Origin: Bolinopsis microptera
Lineage: Eukaryota; Ctenophora; Tentaculata; Lobata; Bolinopsidae
Reading direction: 5' to 3'
DNA: 64,000 nucleotides
Assembly (NCBI RefSeq): GCF_026151205.1
Contig: NC_087072.1
Location: 19,622,103 to 19,686,102, forward strand
Shown here: piece after piece, positions 41,111 through 50,700 of the stretch
Layout: every line of letters begins with the position of its first letter
How positions within the stretch are numbered: position 1 is the first letter of the stretch
Position numbers and translations under genes: made by a program
Notes under the pieces: model-generated
The model's input: the letters and a program-made list of their open reading frames with translations, nothing else
Database searches by the model: none
Told to the model about the DNA's origin: nothing

Positions 41111-43546
41111 ATGGTTGAAACAATCCCAAAACAAAACGTCAATAATGCTAACACTTCCTCTACCCCCCAGAAAAAAGCTAAGACCCCAACAATAGTTGCT
41201 GCTGGAATGCTACGACAACTAGACACCAACCTGCTGAAAGCTGTCCAAAGTTACTTTGCAATGGAGGCAGATAGTACTGGAAGTGGTGCATCTTGTACTG
41301 AAAGTGTCACAGGTATTTTAGGAGCTGCTAAAAATCTTAGTGGCTCTGGTTCTTCGGATTCTGAAATAACCTCTGACACTATCTGCTGCTTTAATGCCAG
41401 TGGGCAAATGTTATGTACCCTTTTATCTTTCGATGAGAATACCTATAAATTGTTACTACCAGCAGAACTGAAGTCTGATGCAACATATCTCTCTCCTGCT
41501 GAAAGGGTCAAACTACTTTCTCAGCTAACTTACTTCAAAGACCCTCAAAGCAACGAAATTGCTGAACTGGAGTGGATAGAACTGATCAGACCACAGATGT
41601 TAAGTGTCCTTTCTGACCATGGTATCACTCCTACTAATCAAGATACTGATCAGGATCTAAGACGCAGATTATATGGAAAGCAATCCTTTCGTAGCAGTCA
41701 CGGTGCTGAGGATAAGGTGGCACTATTTGGTTTTACCTTTAGAGAACCTTTGATCTGTTTGTCCACTAGCTCCTTCCCAAAGGAGGACTACACCTACAAA
41801 ACTAAACTTACAACTAGCTTCGTCACTGAAAAAGTTGAATCTGCTAAGACTCAAAGCTTAACACCTAAGCATGATATGCTAGAGTCTGGCAAAAATAACT
41901 CTGTTGAACCAGAATCGAAAGAACCTCCACAAAGATACAGGATGGAATCAAGTGAAAGGGGCACTCTATCATCAACATCATCTAGCTCACTTGTACTTGA
42001 AGGCAGTACACCTGACATCAACGAGACGGATCAAGAAGATGGGGATGCATTCACACCTCCCAACATAACATTTAACAACAATTTTGACTACAGAATTGAA
42101 TCTAGAGCTGAGGAGGGTATCAATGATACTGGTGGCTCATGTACAATCTGTAACCAAGATGTTAGCGCTGATCAGCTTCTTACATGCTATCTATGCAAAC
42201 TTTCAGTTCATTACACCTGTTACAAGGTGAAACAAGTAACAGCTCACAAACAAAAGATGCGTACCCTGAGCCACACAAATTTCACAGCACTTGGAATCTC
42301 CCAGAACAACAAATGGTTTTGCAATGGCTGCAACTCTATTTCCTTTGATGATATCCTGGAAAAGATATCTCTACATACTCAGGAGAAATTCATAGATGCT
42401 GCTGAGAAAAAAGTTAAACTGGTGAATGATACTACCTCAAGTTCCCTTGAAGGAGATTTTGATATCTCCCAATTTTCACTCCCTGACTACCAAGATACGA
42501 AGTCACAGCAATCTGAACATGAGATTACCAATATTCAGCAACTCAAAGACTCCATCACAATGGAACTAAGAGCTGCACTAAAAGAAGAAGTAAAAACGTT
42601 AATCTCCGCCATAACACTATCCCATAATCCAGCTCAGAGCAAGCCCTTTACAATGTCTGCAGAAAATGTATACAAACCACCTGCATCATATTCTGAAAAG
42701 GCAAGACCACCTCACTCTCATTTGAGCACCAACACTTTCATAGAACCCCCAGTGGTCAAAGAGTCTACAAAAAAATCAGCTAGTGCAGTGGGAACCGACT
42801 ATTTAGTTGATCCCAAGATGTCTGTTATCATAAAGCAAGTCACAAACAAAAAGGTGGTGTCAAATGATACCTCACTTAAATCAGAGTTTAACAAACTGTT
42901 TAAGCAAATGAAGATAAAGTACATTAAAAAGACAAGATATGGCAACATCATTCTTCAACTAAACTCTGAGGATGATATCAAACAAGTACTAAATGGATGG
43001 CAATCCCACTATTTTAAAGACACCAGCGCAAAAATGGGCACAGCGATATTCAGAATGACTGACCAGCATCTGACAAAGCATGTAGGCATCATAAGGCATG
43101 TCCCCATAAACATTGATATGGGCTCTATCTCTGATGGACTTAATAATGCCAATTTGAATAGCACTCACGTAACTCGCTTGGGCAAATCATCAAACTCTGT
43201 TAAAGTCATCTTTAAGTCACATGAGGATCTTACACAAGCAATAAGCAAGGGATTCGGTCTTGAACACTTATGGCTAGAAGTTGCTCAATTCAAGTTCACC
43301 AAAAAACCAATGCAATGTCATGGCTGCAAAAGATTTGGACACCCTGTGAAATGGTGCCGCAGCAAAGCAGCATGTGGATTCTGTTCCTCAGAAAACCACA
43401 CTGATAAAGAATGCCCGGAGAGAACCCATCCATCAAATTACTGCTGCCGCAACTGCAGAGGAAATCATACAGCCTTCTCAAACCAATGCCCACATTTCAT
43501 AGAAAAAATGAATCTGATTAAACAAAGTAACCACCATGATTACTAA
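41111..43546 (+). CDS. LINE ORF1 (Gag-like, PHD finger plus CCHC zinc knuckles)
   Basis: 811 residues. About 343-405 is a PHD-type zinc finger: CTICNQDV, LLTCYLCKLSVHYTC, then WFCNGC. Residues about 575-730 (GNIILQLNSEDDIKQVLNGW through HVTRLGKSSNSVKVIFKS) look like the RRM-type nucleic-acid-binding fold of Gag-like ORF1 proteins. About 735-795 carries successive zinc knuckles: CHGCKRFGHPVKWC, CGFCSSENHTDKEC and CRNCRGNHTAFSNQC. The N-terminal 340 residues are serine/threonine-rich and unrecognised. The protein should coat LINE RNA. ORF2 begins 11 nt before its end, so both are probably translated from one transcript. PHD-bearing ORF1s are known from some CR1/L2-group elements. Confidence 0.92.
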   Translation: MVETIPKQNVNNANTSSTPQKKAKTPTIVAAGMLRQLDTNLLKAVQSYFAMEADSTGSGASCTESVTGILGAAKNLSGSGSSDSEITSDTICCFNASGQMLCTLLSFDENTYKLLLPAELKSDATYLSPAERVKLLSQLTYFKDPQSNEIAELEWIELIRPQMLSVLSDHGITPTNQDTDQDLRRRLYGKQSFRSSHGAEDKVALFGFTFREPLICLSTSSFPKEDYTYKTKLTTSFVTEKVESAKTQSLTPKHDMLESGKNNSVEPESKEPPQRYRMESSERGTLSSTSSSSLVLEGSTPDINETDQEDGDAFTPPNITFNNNFDYRIESRAEEGINDTGGSCTICNQDVSADQLLTCYLCKLSVHYTCYKVKQVTAHKQKMRTLSHTNFTALGISQNNKWFCNGCNSISFDDILEKISLHTQEKFIDAAEKKVKLVNDTTSSSLEGDFDISQFSLPDYQDTKSQQSEHEITNIQQLKDSITMELRAALKEEVKTLISAITLSHNPAQSKPFTMSAENVYKPPASYSEKARPPHSHLSTNTFIEPPVVKESTKKSASAVGTDYLVDPKMSVIIKQVTNKKVVSNDTSLKSEFNKLFKQMKIKYIKKTRYGNIILQLNSEDDIKQVLNGWQSHYFKDTSAKMGTAIFRMTDQHLTKHVGIIRHVPINIDMGSISDGLNNANLNSTHVTRLGKSSNSVKVIFKSHEDLTQAISKGFGLEHLWLEVAQFKFTKKPMQCHGCKRFGHPVKWCRSKAACGFCSSENHTDKECPERTHPSNYCCRNCRGNHTAFSNQCPHFIEKMNLIKQSNHHDY

Positions 43547-46500
43547 AAACAACGGAAGTCTTCATATCTGTCAAATAAATGTCAGTGGGCTATCAAACAG
43601 GTCTATTACAGCAATTGATAGATTCAACTTTAAGTTCAAAAATGACATTGTGGCTCTACAAGAAACTCTACTGGATAACTCCAGACCCCACTTAAATACC
43701 TTTCATAATCTGGATACATTTTCGGTAAACAATAGCAGAGGAGTGTCCACCAGTGTTTCCCCCAGGCTTGTCCCACAACAAATCAGTGAACTTCAAGATA
43801 CAACCACTGATGCACTCTGGGTCACTGTTAGGTACAATTCAACGGTAGTAATGATTGGTAATGTATATGTAAACCACTCCCTAACTTCTACAAACAACCT
43901 GAGCTCAGCACTTACCAACATCACAAAAGCTCTCCAATACTGCTCCAAGTTCAAAATCAAAGATGTAATAATAATTGGTGACTTCAACAGTAGGCACATC
44001 TCCTGGGGAGATATCATCACAACCGACCGTGGAAGACAGCTGGATTCATTCATCGCTCAGCATAATCTGACATGCATCACTCCGAACACCAATACATTCG
44101 TCTCCCATAATGGTGGGAGTATCATTGACCTTGCTTTGTTGAAGGGTAAAGTATGTAGGCTATACCAATCGTCCAGCATTGACAGTGAAAGTGAACTCTT
44201 CACAGGTGCTCCAAATAGAGGTCACTTACCAATCATCCACCAATTCTGTCATGCACAAACTGCTCAATCTGCATCTCCTCTTCTCTACTGGGACATTGAT
44301 AAAACAGACTGGAATGCTTGGTGTGGATCACTTAACAGGGCCCTTCTCCTTGGCATAACTGGCAGGATCAACTCTTACATAGACCCTCTAAAGCTGTGGC
44401 AAGACTTTAAAAACATTTTATCTGCGATTGGTAATGAATGGATTCCTCTCAAGAAAGTCAGTACCCACTCAAAACCTTTCTGGAACTCTCTCCTTACAGA
44501 CCTTTCACGAACTCTTCAAGCTGCGCAGGAAACCATGAAAACCAGCTACACACCGTATAACGTCTCCCTCCACAAACAAGCAAAGGAGGAGTTTTCTAAT
44601 ACCTTGATATCCGAAAAAAACAAATGGATTCATCAGCAACTGGAAAATCTCAATGTTGCTCAGTCTCAAATATTCTGGAAAAATTATAAGAAGACATTGA
44701 CCAATAAGCCTAACGAGTACATGGGAAATCTTATGGATGGTGGTATCCTCCACTCTGACAGAACTCAGAAAGAAAACATCTTGTACAAATCATTCTTCTC
44801 GGGTGAACACATGAATGGATGCAGTTTTGATCATGTCTTCGAACAAGAAATCAATAGCTGCTATGACAACATTATATCGACTCAGTTCCCTACCGACCAA
44901 TTAGATCCAATCATTAATGATCATCTGAATGGGAAAATAGGTCTAGAGGAAGTTACTTTAGCACTGAAGGCTCAAAATAGCAATGCCAAAAGTTTTGACA
45001 CTGATAATCTTCACCCAAAAATCCTGAAACATCTGCCTGTGTCAGCTCTTCAGATTCTAACAAAACTATATGACCTTGTCCTTGAGACTGGTGTATGGGT
45101 CTGGGAGGTATCCAATGTCACTTTCATCAAAAAGGATGGGAAGGATAACTACATGAACCCCTCTGCTTATAGACCAATATCGATATCATCATATGTTGGA
45201 AAGCTGCTAGAAAAGATCTTGGAACGAAGAATAAAGCTCCATTGCGAACTAGAGGGCTTACTCGACGAAGAGCAAGAAGGCTTTAGACCTCAAAGAAATA
45301 CTGCAAGGTATCTTTATAAATTAGTAGCTACTCTAGATGAATGCAAGAGGAAAAAACTCACTACTTTCCTACTATGCATCGATTTTAGCAAAGCATTTGA
45401 TAGTGTATGGGTGAAAGGCCTGATTTTCAAGCTCAGCAAATACCAAATACAAGGGAACATTTTGCGGATAATAAATAACTTCCTGTTATCCCGCAAAGTA
45501 CGGCTGAGGGTTAACAACAGTCTCGGATTTCAACGCTCATGTGGATGGTTTGGGCTTCCCCAAGGCTCTGTCCTTGCACCCCTGCTATTTATCCTCTACA
45601 TCTCGGATATGTTATGCAAGGACCAGCTCCCACTGGAATGCAGCTCTAACTCAAGCCTCTTCAAATATGCTGATGATGGAAGCATAGCAGTCTCTCACAT
45701 AGATCCTATATGTGCTCATCGAATTATGCAGTTGATGTGCAAGTACCTTCATGTCTGGTGCAGTAAGTGGAAACTTATCCCAAACTGCGACAAAAACAAG
45801 ACTGAGTGTATTATGATCACACCAACATCCTCATCTGCACCTGATGTCACAGCCTTTGGACCACTCATTATCGGCAATAGACCCATAACATATACATGTC
45901 AATCAACTGTTCTTGGACTGAGGATAGACGACAAACTTACGTTCAAGAGTCACGCAAAATTTAAATTGAAACAATGCTGGTTTGCCTGGTACAGGATCAC
46001 TCAAAACTCCACCCGCCACAGAGGCCTGAATGCAAGCTCACTCAAAATGCTCTTCAAAACAGTAGTACTCACAAAACTTCTATATGCTGCTCCAATATGG
46101 CTAAAAGATAACCTAGACACTTTCAAAGACTTCTATGCCAGGGTCCTCTTGAAAATAAGTGGATCCACTCACCATCCTCCCAAAGATTTGACATCTGTCG
46201 CGCTTGGAATTCCACCCCTTGAGATATCCTACAAGATGATCACTATAAAATTCATAATAAAAGCACTTACAAGTGACCCATTTATGCAAGGACTCATCTT
46301 ACAGCTAGAGGAGGCAAAGGCCCATCGATATCAGCACCATATTGATGAGATACGTAAGTTCCTAACGTGGACAAGGGGGTCCAACGAGCTCAACAGAAGC
46401 AGAATAGACCTTCTGACTAGTGTCCACAACGGTGTTGTCAGCTATTCAAAAGACGAAATAACCCGCTTTATGGACTTCACCTGGAATAAACATCTCCTAC

Positions 46501-46874
46501 TGAACCCTAGAATAAATCCGGGTGAGATACTGGATAACATCGATGAGAGGAGCAAAAAGTTGTTTCCTCGCTATTCAAGCAGGAGCACAGACACTAAAGT
46601 AATGTCTCTCTTGCATGGCCATGACATCACCTTCACAGCATTCAAGGCAAGGGTTGCCAACAACTGCGACCCTCAGTGTCCGAATTGTCAGATGTTGGAC
46701 AACAATTACCATCGAATCTTCTCTTGTCCACTGTACCGCTGTTCCTACAGAGAAACCATTCAAGAGCACTCCACTAATGACCAACCATGCTGGTCTATCT
46801 TAAGAGATGGTAGTGATGGCAGCATCACTGCCTTCCGATCTTTAGCACAGATCGCCATCGGTGAACTATCATAG
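43536..46874 (+). CDS. LINE ORF2 (AP-endonuclease, reverse transcriptase, C-terminal zinc motif)
   Basis: 1112 residues without a break. Residues 1-235 are an AP-like endonuclease: QINVSGL, ALQETLLD, IIIGDFNSRHISWG and a GHLPI segment where the SDH motif usually lies. RT spans about 480-770: NPSAYRPISISSYVGKLLE, GFRPQRNTARYL, LLCIDFSKAFDSVW, GLPQGSVLAPLLFILYISDM and YADDGSIAV with the catalytic aspartates near residue 711. A C-terminal C-P-x-C ... H ... C motif (CPNCQMLDNNYHRIFSC) lies near residue 1046. No RNase H domain is evident. ATG 43536 overlaps the ORF1 stop in ATGATTACTAA. Clade (I/Jockey against CR1 group) is not settled by eye. Confidence 0.94.
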   Translation: MITKNNGSLHICQINVSGLSNRSITAIDRFNFKFKNDIVALQETLLDNSRPHLNTFHNLDTFSVNNSRGVSTSVSPRLVPQQISELQDTTTDALWVTVRYNSTVVMIGNVYVNHSLTSTNNLSSALTNITKALQYCSKFKIKDVIIIGDFNSRHISWGDIITTDRGRQLDSFIAQHNLTCITPNTNTFVSHNGGSIIDLALLKGKVCRLYQSSSIDSESELFTGAPNRGHLPIIHQFCHAQTAQSASPLLYWDIDKTDWNAWCGSLNRALLLGITGRINSYIDPLKLWQDFKNILSAIGNEWIPLKKVSTHSKPFWNSLLTDLSRTLQAAQETMKTSYTPYNVSLHKQAKEEFSNTLISEKNKWIHQQLENLNVAQSQIFWKNYKKTLTNKPNEYMGNLMDGGILHSDRTQKENILYKSFFSGEHMNGCSFDHVFEQEINSCYDNIISTQFPTDQLDPIINDHLNGKIGLEEVTLALKAQNSNAKSFDTDNLHPKILKHLPVSALQILTKLYDLVLETGVWVWEVSNVTFIKKDGKDNYMNPSAYRPISISSYVGKLLEKILERRIKLHCELEGLLDEEQEGFRPQRNTARYLYKLVATLDECKRKKLTTFLLCIDFSKAFDSVWVKGLIFKLSKYQIQGNILRIINNFLLSRKVRLRVNNSLGFQRSCGWFGLPQGSVLAPLLFILYISDMLCKDQLPLECSSNSSLFKYADDGSIAVSHIDPICAHRIMQLMCKYLHVWCSKWKLIPNCDKNKTECIMITPTSSSAPDVTAFGPLIIGNRPITYTCQSTVLGLRIDDKLTFKSHAKFKLKQCWFAWYRITQNSTRHRGLNASSLKMLFKTVVLTKLLYAAPIWLKDNLDTFKDFYARVLLKISGSTHHPPKDLTSVALGIPPLEISYKMITIKFIIKALTSDPFMQGLILQLEEAKAHRYQHHIDEIRKFLTWTRGSNELNRSRIDLLTSVHNGVVSYSKDEITRFMDFTWNKHLLLNPRINPGEILDNIDERSKKLFPRYSSRSTDTKVMSLLHGHDITFTAFKARVANNCDPQCPNCQMLDNNYHRIFSCPLYRCSYRETIQEHSTNDQPCWSILRDGSDGSITAFRSLAQIAIGELS

Positions 46875-47400
46875 AATTGATACTTATACTTATAGTACTC
46901 CTTCACCTCCATCCCCCTTCATGTCCTACATCTCCTTATGACATCACTCCCCCTTCAGCCTCTACTACTCCTTTACTACTCCATCTACTGCCTCATCTTC
47001 TGGACATCATTATCTTCTAGTTTAGTTGAGAATTCTCAACACCCACTTCCAAGTCGAGTACTCTCGACCCACTTAGTCCACATACCTTGCAAACTTACAG
47101 CAGGGTATTTGTAATGGTCTAAGTCCCTAATACACGCCAAAGATGGTTCCTCTATACTCAACCGTAGGAGAAGAGAATTAGGTGACTGTATTTTGTTCTA
47201 ATGTTGATATTAATATAAGTATGTTCTAGTTGTTACTCCTTTTGTTTTAACGTTTTTATGGTACTCTCCTTAAATTATTTCAATGCAGTCACTCAGATGA
47301 TTTTAAATCAGGACACTTAAATAAAGACACCTACTCTGCCCACAATAAGGGGCCATAATTTTTAAATTATGTAACAGTATAGAATTATTATTATTATTTA
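46875..47400 (+). other. 3' UTR of the intact LINE
   Basis: Pyrimidine-rich start (CTCCTTCACCTCCATCCCCC) then AT-rich, ending near ATTATTATTATTTA. No polyadenine tract. Confidence 0.55.
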
Positions 47401-47933
47401 AGATAGAGCATTGGCGCCCTGTGCTAACCCCGGTAAAATATTTATTAGTGGAAAAAAAGTTAAACTTTGTATTTTCCATATTTAGTGAATCATTTTGATG
47501 CTTGTATGAAGCCAATGATCTTTGGTAGTGAAAAGTTGTCAACTATGTCTGTCACACTAAGGTGGAAGGAGGCAAAATATCCTCCTCGTTAGAAGGACCA
47601 CCAATAAAGGTATAGTACTTCAATCGAACGTAACTTTTGAAAAGTGTGTCAAACAGTATATATACATTCAATTAAATCAAGTGATGCAATTGGCAGAGCA
47701 CAATCAAATTTTAAGTGTTGCAATTGGCAGAGCACAATTCATTGCTACCAATAATTTTTTAATAGTTAATAATAACAATAAACACAATTACTAGACATTC
47801 AACTTTTAAACGTGCATTATATTATATATTATGTGTTATATATGAGAACTTTTACATCCTAATATGCAATGCATTCAATAATATGGTGTGAAAATCTTTA
47901 AACAATTTATATGATTGTGCTTGCAGCTTGCAG

Positions 47934-49394
47934 CTTGCTCTATCCAGAGACCTTGAGCTTGCAGTAGCGCCCGCAGCTGCGCATAAGCACATGGGTAAGG
48001 TGAACTTGCAGCTGATATTAAGCTTGGGGTGGTGCTTTAGAAACGGTACTAGTAAAGCTCTTACAAGTAACTGGTTCCTTTTGCCAACCGTTTTTAGTCA
48101 ATAGTCCAGTACTGTCTCATTTCTGGTCTCAGAACATGCGCAACAACAATTTTGTTATGCCAATATAATTTTTAATATAACGTGGAATTATTTTTATCAC
48201 GTCGTAACCCCCTGTCATTGCACAATTAAGTGGTTTTGTGGTGATCAAAGCCACGAATGAGGAAGCCGCGCACTCGTGCGCGGCAGGGCTACAACGTAAA
48301 ATAAGACATTATGGACTATTTATTTATGAAATTTAAACATTTGGTTGTAGCGCGATGCACTACTGGGCCGCGCCGCGCATCTTCTCGCAACCACAGATCG
48401 GCGAGATTGGAGATGCGAAGTGAAGGTTAACAGCCTACCAGCACGCGCGCCGTGGAACAAATATTTTACGAGTATCACCCGTTAAGATGCGAAGGATTGA
48501 CATTGTGAATCAAAAAATTTAGAGAACAAGTCAGTTGAGGAAATATTTTTTACATAACCAATAACGTTCACTTCATTCTGCTTTAGAATTTTTATTTAAA
48601 TTTTGAATTGCGCTGATAAAAATTTATGATTGAAACGAATTTTCGAATAGTTCACTAGTATATAGTAAAAGCGTATTTTACATTTTGTTAGCATAGCCAA
48701 TATTTATGAGTTTATTATCGGCCGATGCTTAAGTTTAACCATGTTTATTTTTCCAGGAAACCCTACCGGCTGCATGGGGTATATTTGATTCACGATGTCA
48801 ATCCTTCGCAGCTCGGTGAGGCACAGTGGTGCATCTCGCCGATCTACCAAAGTGTGGTTGCGAGAAGCATTATTTGATGCGCGCGCGACCCAGTAGTGCA
48901 TCGCGCTACAAGGGGTATATCTCCAAAAGTAAAATAAATAGAACCTTCCGGTTTTCAACAAAATTTCCGTCTCGTAAATTTATAGTTAGCTCCCTACAAA
49001 TAAATATTACAGTCAACAGTGCAAATTTGATATTTTGAAAATCTCACATTTTCTTAAAGGGTGATACTCGTAAAATATTTGTTCCATATATTATCCAGGA
49101 CCGTCGACGAGTCCTTCGGCGGCGCGCGCTTGATCGCGCGCGAAAAGTGGCATGCAACGTATGTCAAAGTCCAACTCGGCGCGCGTCCTAGGGTACTAGG
49201 TTGTAAACCTACAAACATTTTAAAAAACAATGGTACAAACATTTTTTAAATCTGAGCAAGTTTAATTTTATCGTGCACTTGCTCTATCCAGAGCCCTTGC
49301 GCTTGCAGTAGCGCGCGCCCGCCTCACGGCGGTAAAAAACTGACTTGTGAAACAAGCGCGCCCGCAGTGGCGCGAAAGCACATAGTTAGGTGAA
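47934..49394. mobile_element. GC-rich composite of direct and scrambled inverted repeats
   Basis: Direct repeats frame it: CTTGCTCTATCCAGAG ... TTGCAGTAGCGC ... AAGCACAT at 47934-48006 and 49278-49394. Inside are three inverted pairs: A 48347-48408 with 48832-48911 (TAGCGCGATGCACTACTGGG), B 48443-48480 with 49059-49086 (GGAACAAATATTTTACGAGT), and C 48486-48515 with 48784-48810 (GCGAAGGATTGACAT). The order A-B-C ... C'-A'-B' is not a simple palindrome. No coding frame. Probably a rearranged foldback or nested MITE. Confidence 0.65.
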
Positions 49395-49791
49395 TCGTGC
49401 ACCTAGCTAGCTCTCCTATAATTAACTAAATGGAGTGTTGTAATGCTATTGCTTTTGCAATGCTCATTGCTTAATTAACGCGAACGATTTTAATCCTTTT
49501 CATATCAGCTCGTACATCGTATGTTGTAGAATGTAGGCGCGCAGCCCTACCTAGCTAGGGACTACAGGCTATTATGTCGAGCGTACTAAATCACTCTACA
49601 ATCGATCTTCGAGATTGTTCTAAAAGGGCCCCCGACAGTTTAAACCAACTTCATTCGATGTATTTTCGGACGCTGATTCCGAATCACCTCCCATGACATA
49701 GGGTAAAAATACTCCCCTGACGAGATATAGGCGAAAAACTGTCTCGATCACGTGATATGACTGTATATAAAGGAAGTTAGTCTAATTTCTT
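49395..49791. other. Unannotated spacer
   Basis: No recognised feature. Confidence 0.4.
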
Positions 49792-49875
49792 GTTAGGGTT
49801 AGGGTTTCAGCATATGCTTTTGTTAAGGATTGGGTTAGGGTTAGGGTTGGGATCAGATAAGAGGGTTAGGGTTTC
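49792..49875 (+). repeat. Interstitial telomere-like repeats
   Basis: Scattered GTTAGGGTTAGGG blocks (49792-49806, 49832-49850, 49863-49873) separated by non-telomeric bases. TTAGGG is the usual animal telomere unit. Confidence 0.85.
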
Positions 49876-49956
49876 GAATAGTCGTTCAGGACCAGCTAGA
49901 GAACGGGTTAAAAAAGTCACGTAACAGTCAAGTGTAAAGTGATTAATTATCATCCC

Positions 49957-50035
49957 TATTATGTTCAATGTTCATAAACCGAATAGCTAGATTCGGCGGA
50001 ACGAATACAGGTTAAGCGCGGCCCAGTGCTTTATA
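49957..50035 (-). repeat. Dispersed repeat, copy 2 (inverted partner at 1190-1262)
   Basis: Contains GATTCGGCGGAACG and AAGCGCGGCCCAGTGC, the reverse complement of the copy near 1.2 kb. No coding potential seen. Confidence 0.6.
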
Positions 50036-50693
50036 AAATTACCTGGCTTGCCATGAAATCCAATCCGGCCCTGTGCGCAGCGTTTTCTATATAATAGGTA
50101 AGACATAATATAAAAAGAAACAAGCAATTATGAATTAGCAAGCTAGGTAATAAAATATGAATAAAATTAAAATCCCGGTTGCTAGAATTGAGAAACATTT
50201 ATGTTTGTTACTTCTACAATTTACGTTTATAATTTCAAACTTTAGACATTAAAATTGGCGTTCCATTTTTCCAACGTTTAGCATCACAAATGCATTTGGA
50301 TTTCACAATAAGTATTAATATTATCATAATAGTATAGCTTGGGTTTGATCTTTGTGATTATCACAAAAGTAAAAACAATCCACAAATGATTGATTGAGCT
50401 GAATAACACAGTAATAAGTAATCGTTTGTGGTACTAGGACTACTATTATTACTTTTACCTGCTCATGCTAGTAGTAGTAGTACTATTAGTATTAGTACAT
50501 GCTGAAACCATAAAATTCTTTATAGTTTACTACATCAACGTGACGCTAACTCAACCGACAGCACGCTGACAGTGACAGTGACACCAAACTGAACGCGTAC
50601 AACGTACACGATTTCAGTTATAACATTTCCTGTTTACCATACTATACTCTAAATCTATTCCAAACAAAATTAAACCACCTTTTTTTCGACGAC
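50036..50693. other. Unannotated AT-rich spacer
   Basis: Contains an AGTAGTAGTAGTA short repeat near 50470. No gene seen. Confidence 0.4.
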
Positions 50694-50700
50694 TTGGAAA

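Larger units (their letters stand above)
40900..47400 (+). mobile_element. Apparently full-length two-ORF LINE
   Basis: Approximate extent: the 5' region has a tandem AGACCCGAGAAGTCCTGCTT (40905 and 40934), followed by ORF1 (41111-43546), ORF2 (43536-46874) and a 3' UTR ending near an ATTATT simple repeat at about 47385-47400. Both ORFs are intact, so the copy could be active. Ends are inferred, not proven by target duplications. Confidence 0.8.
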
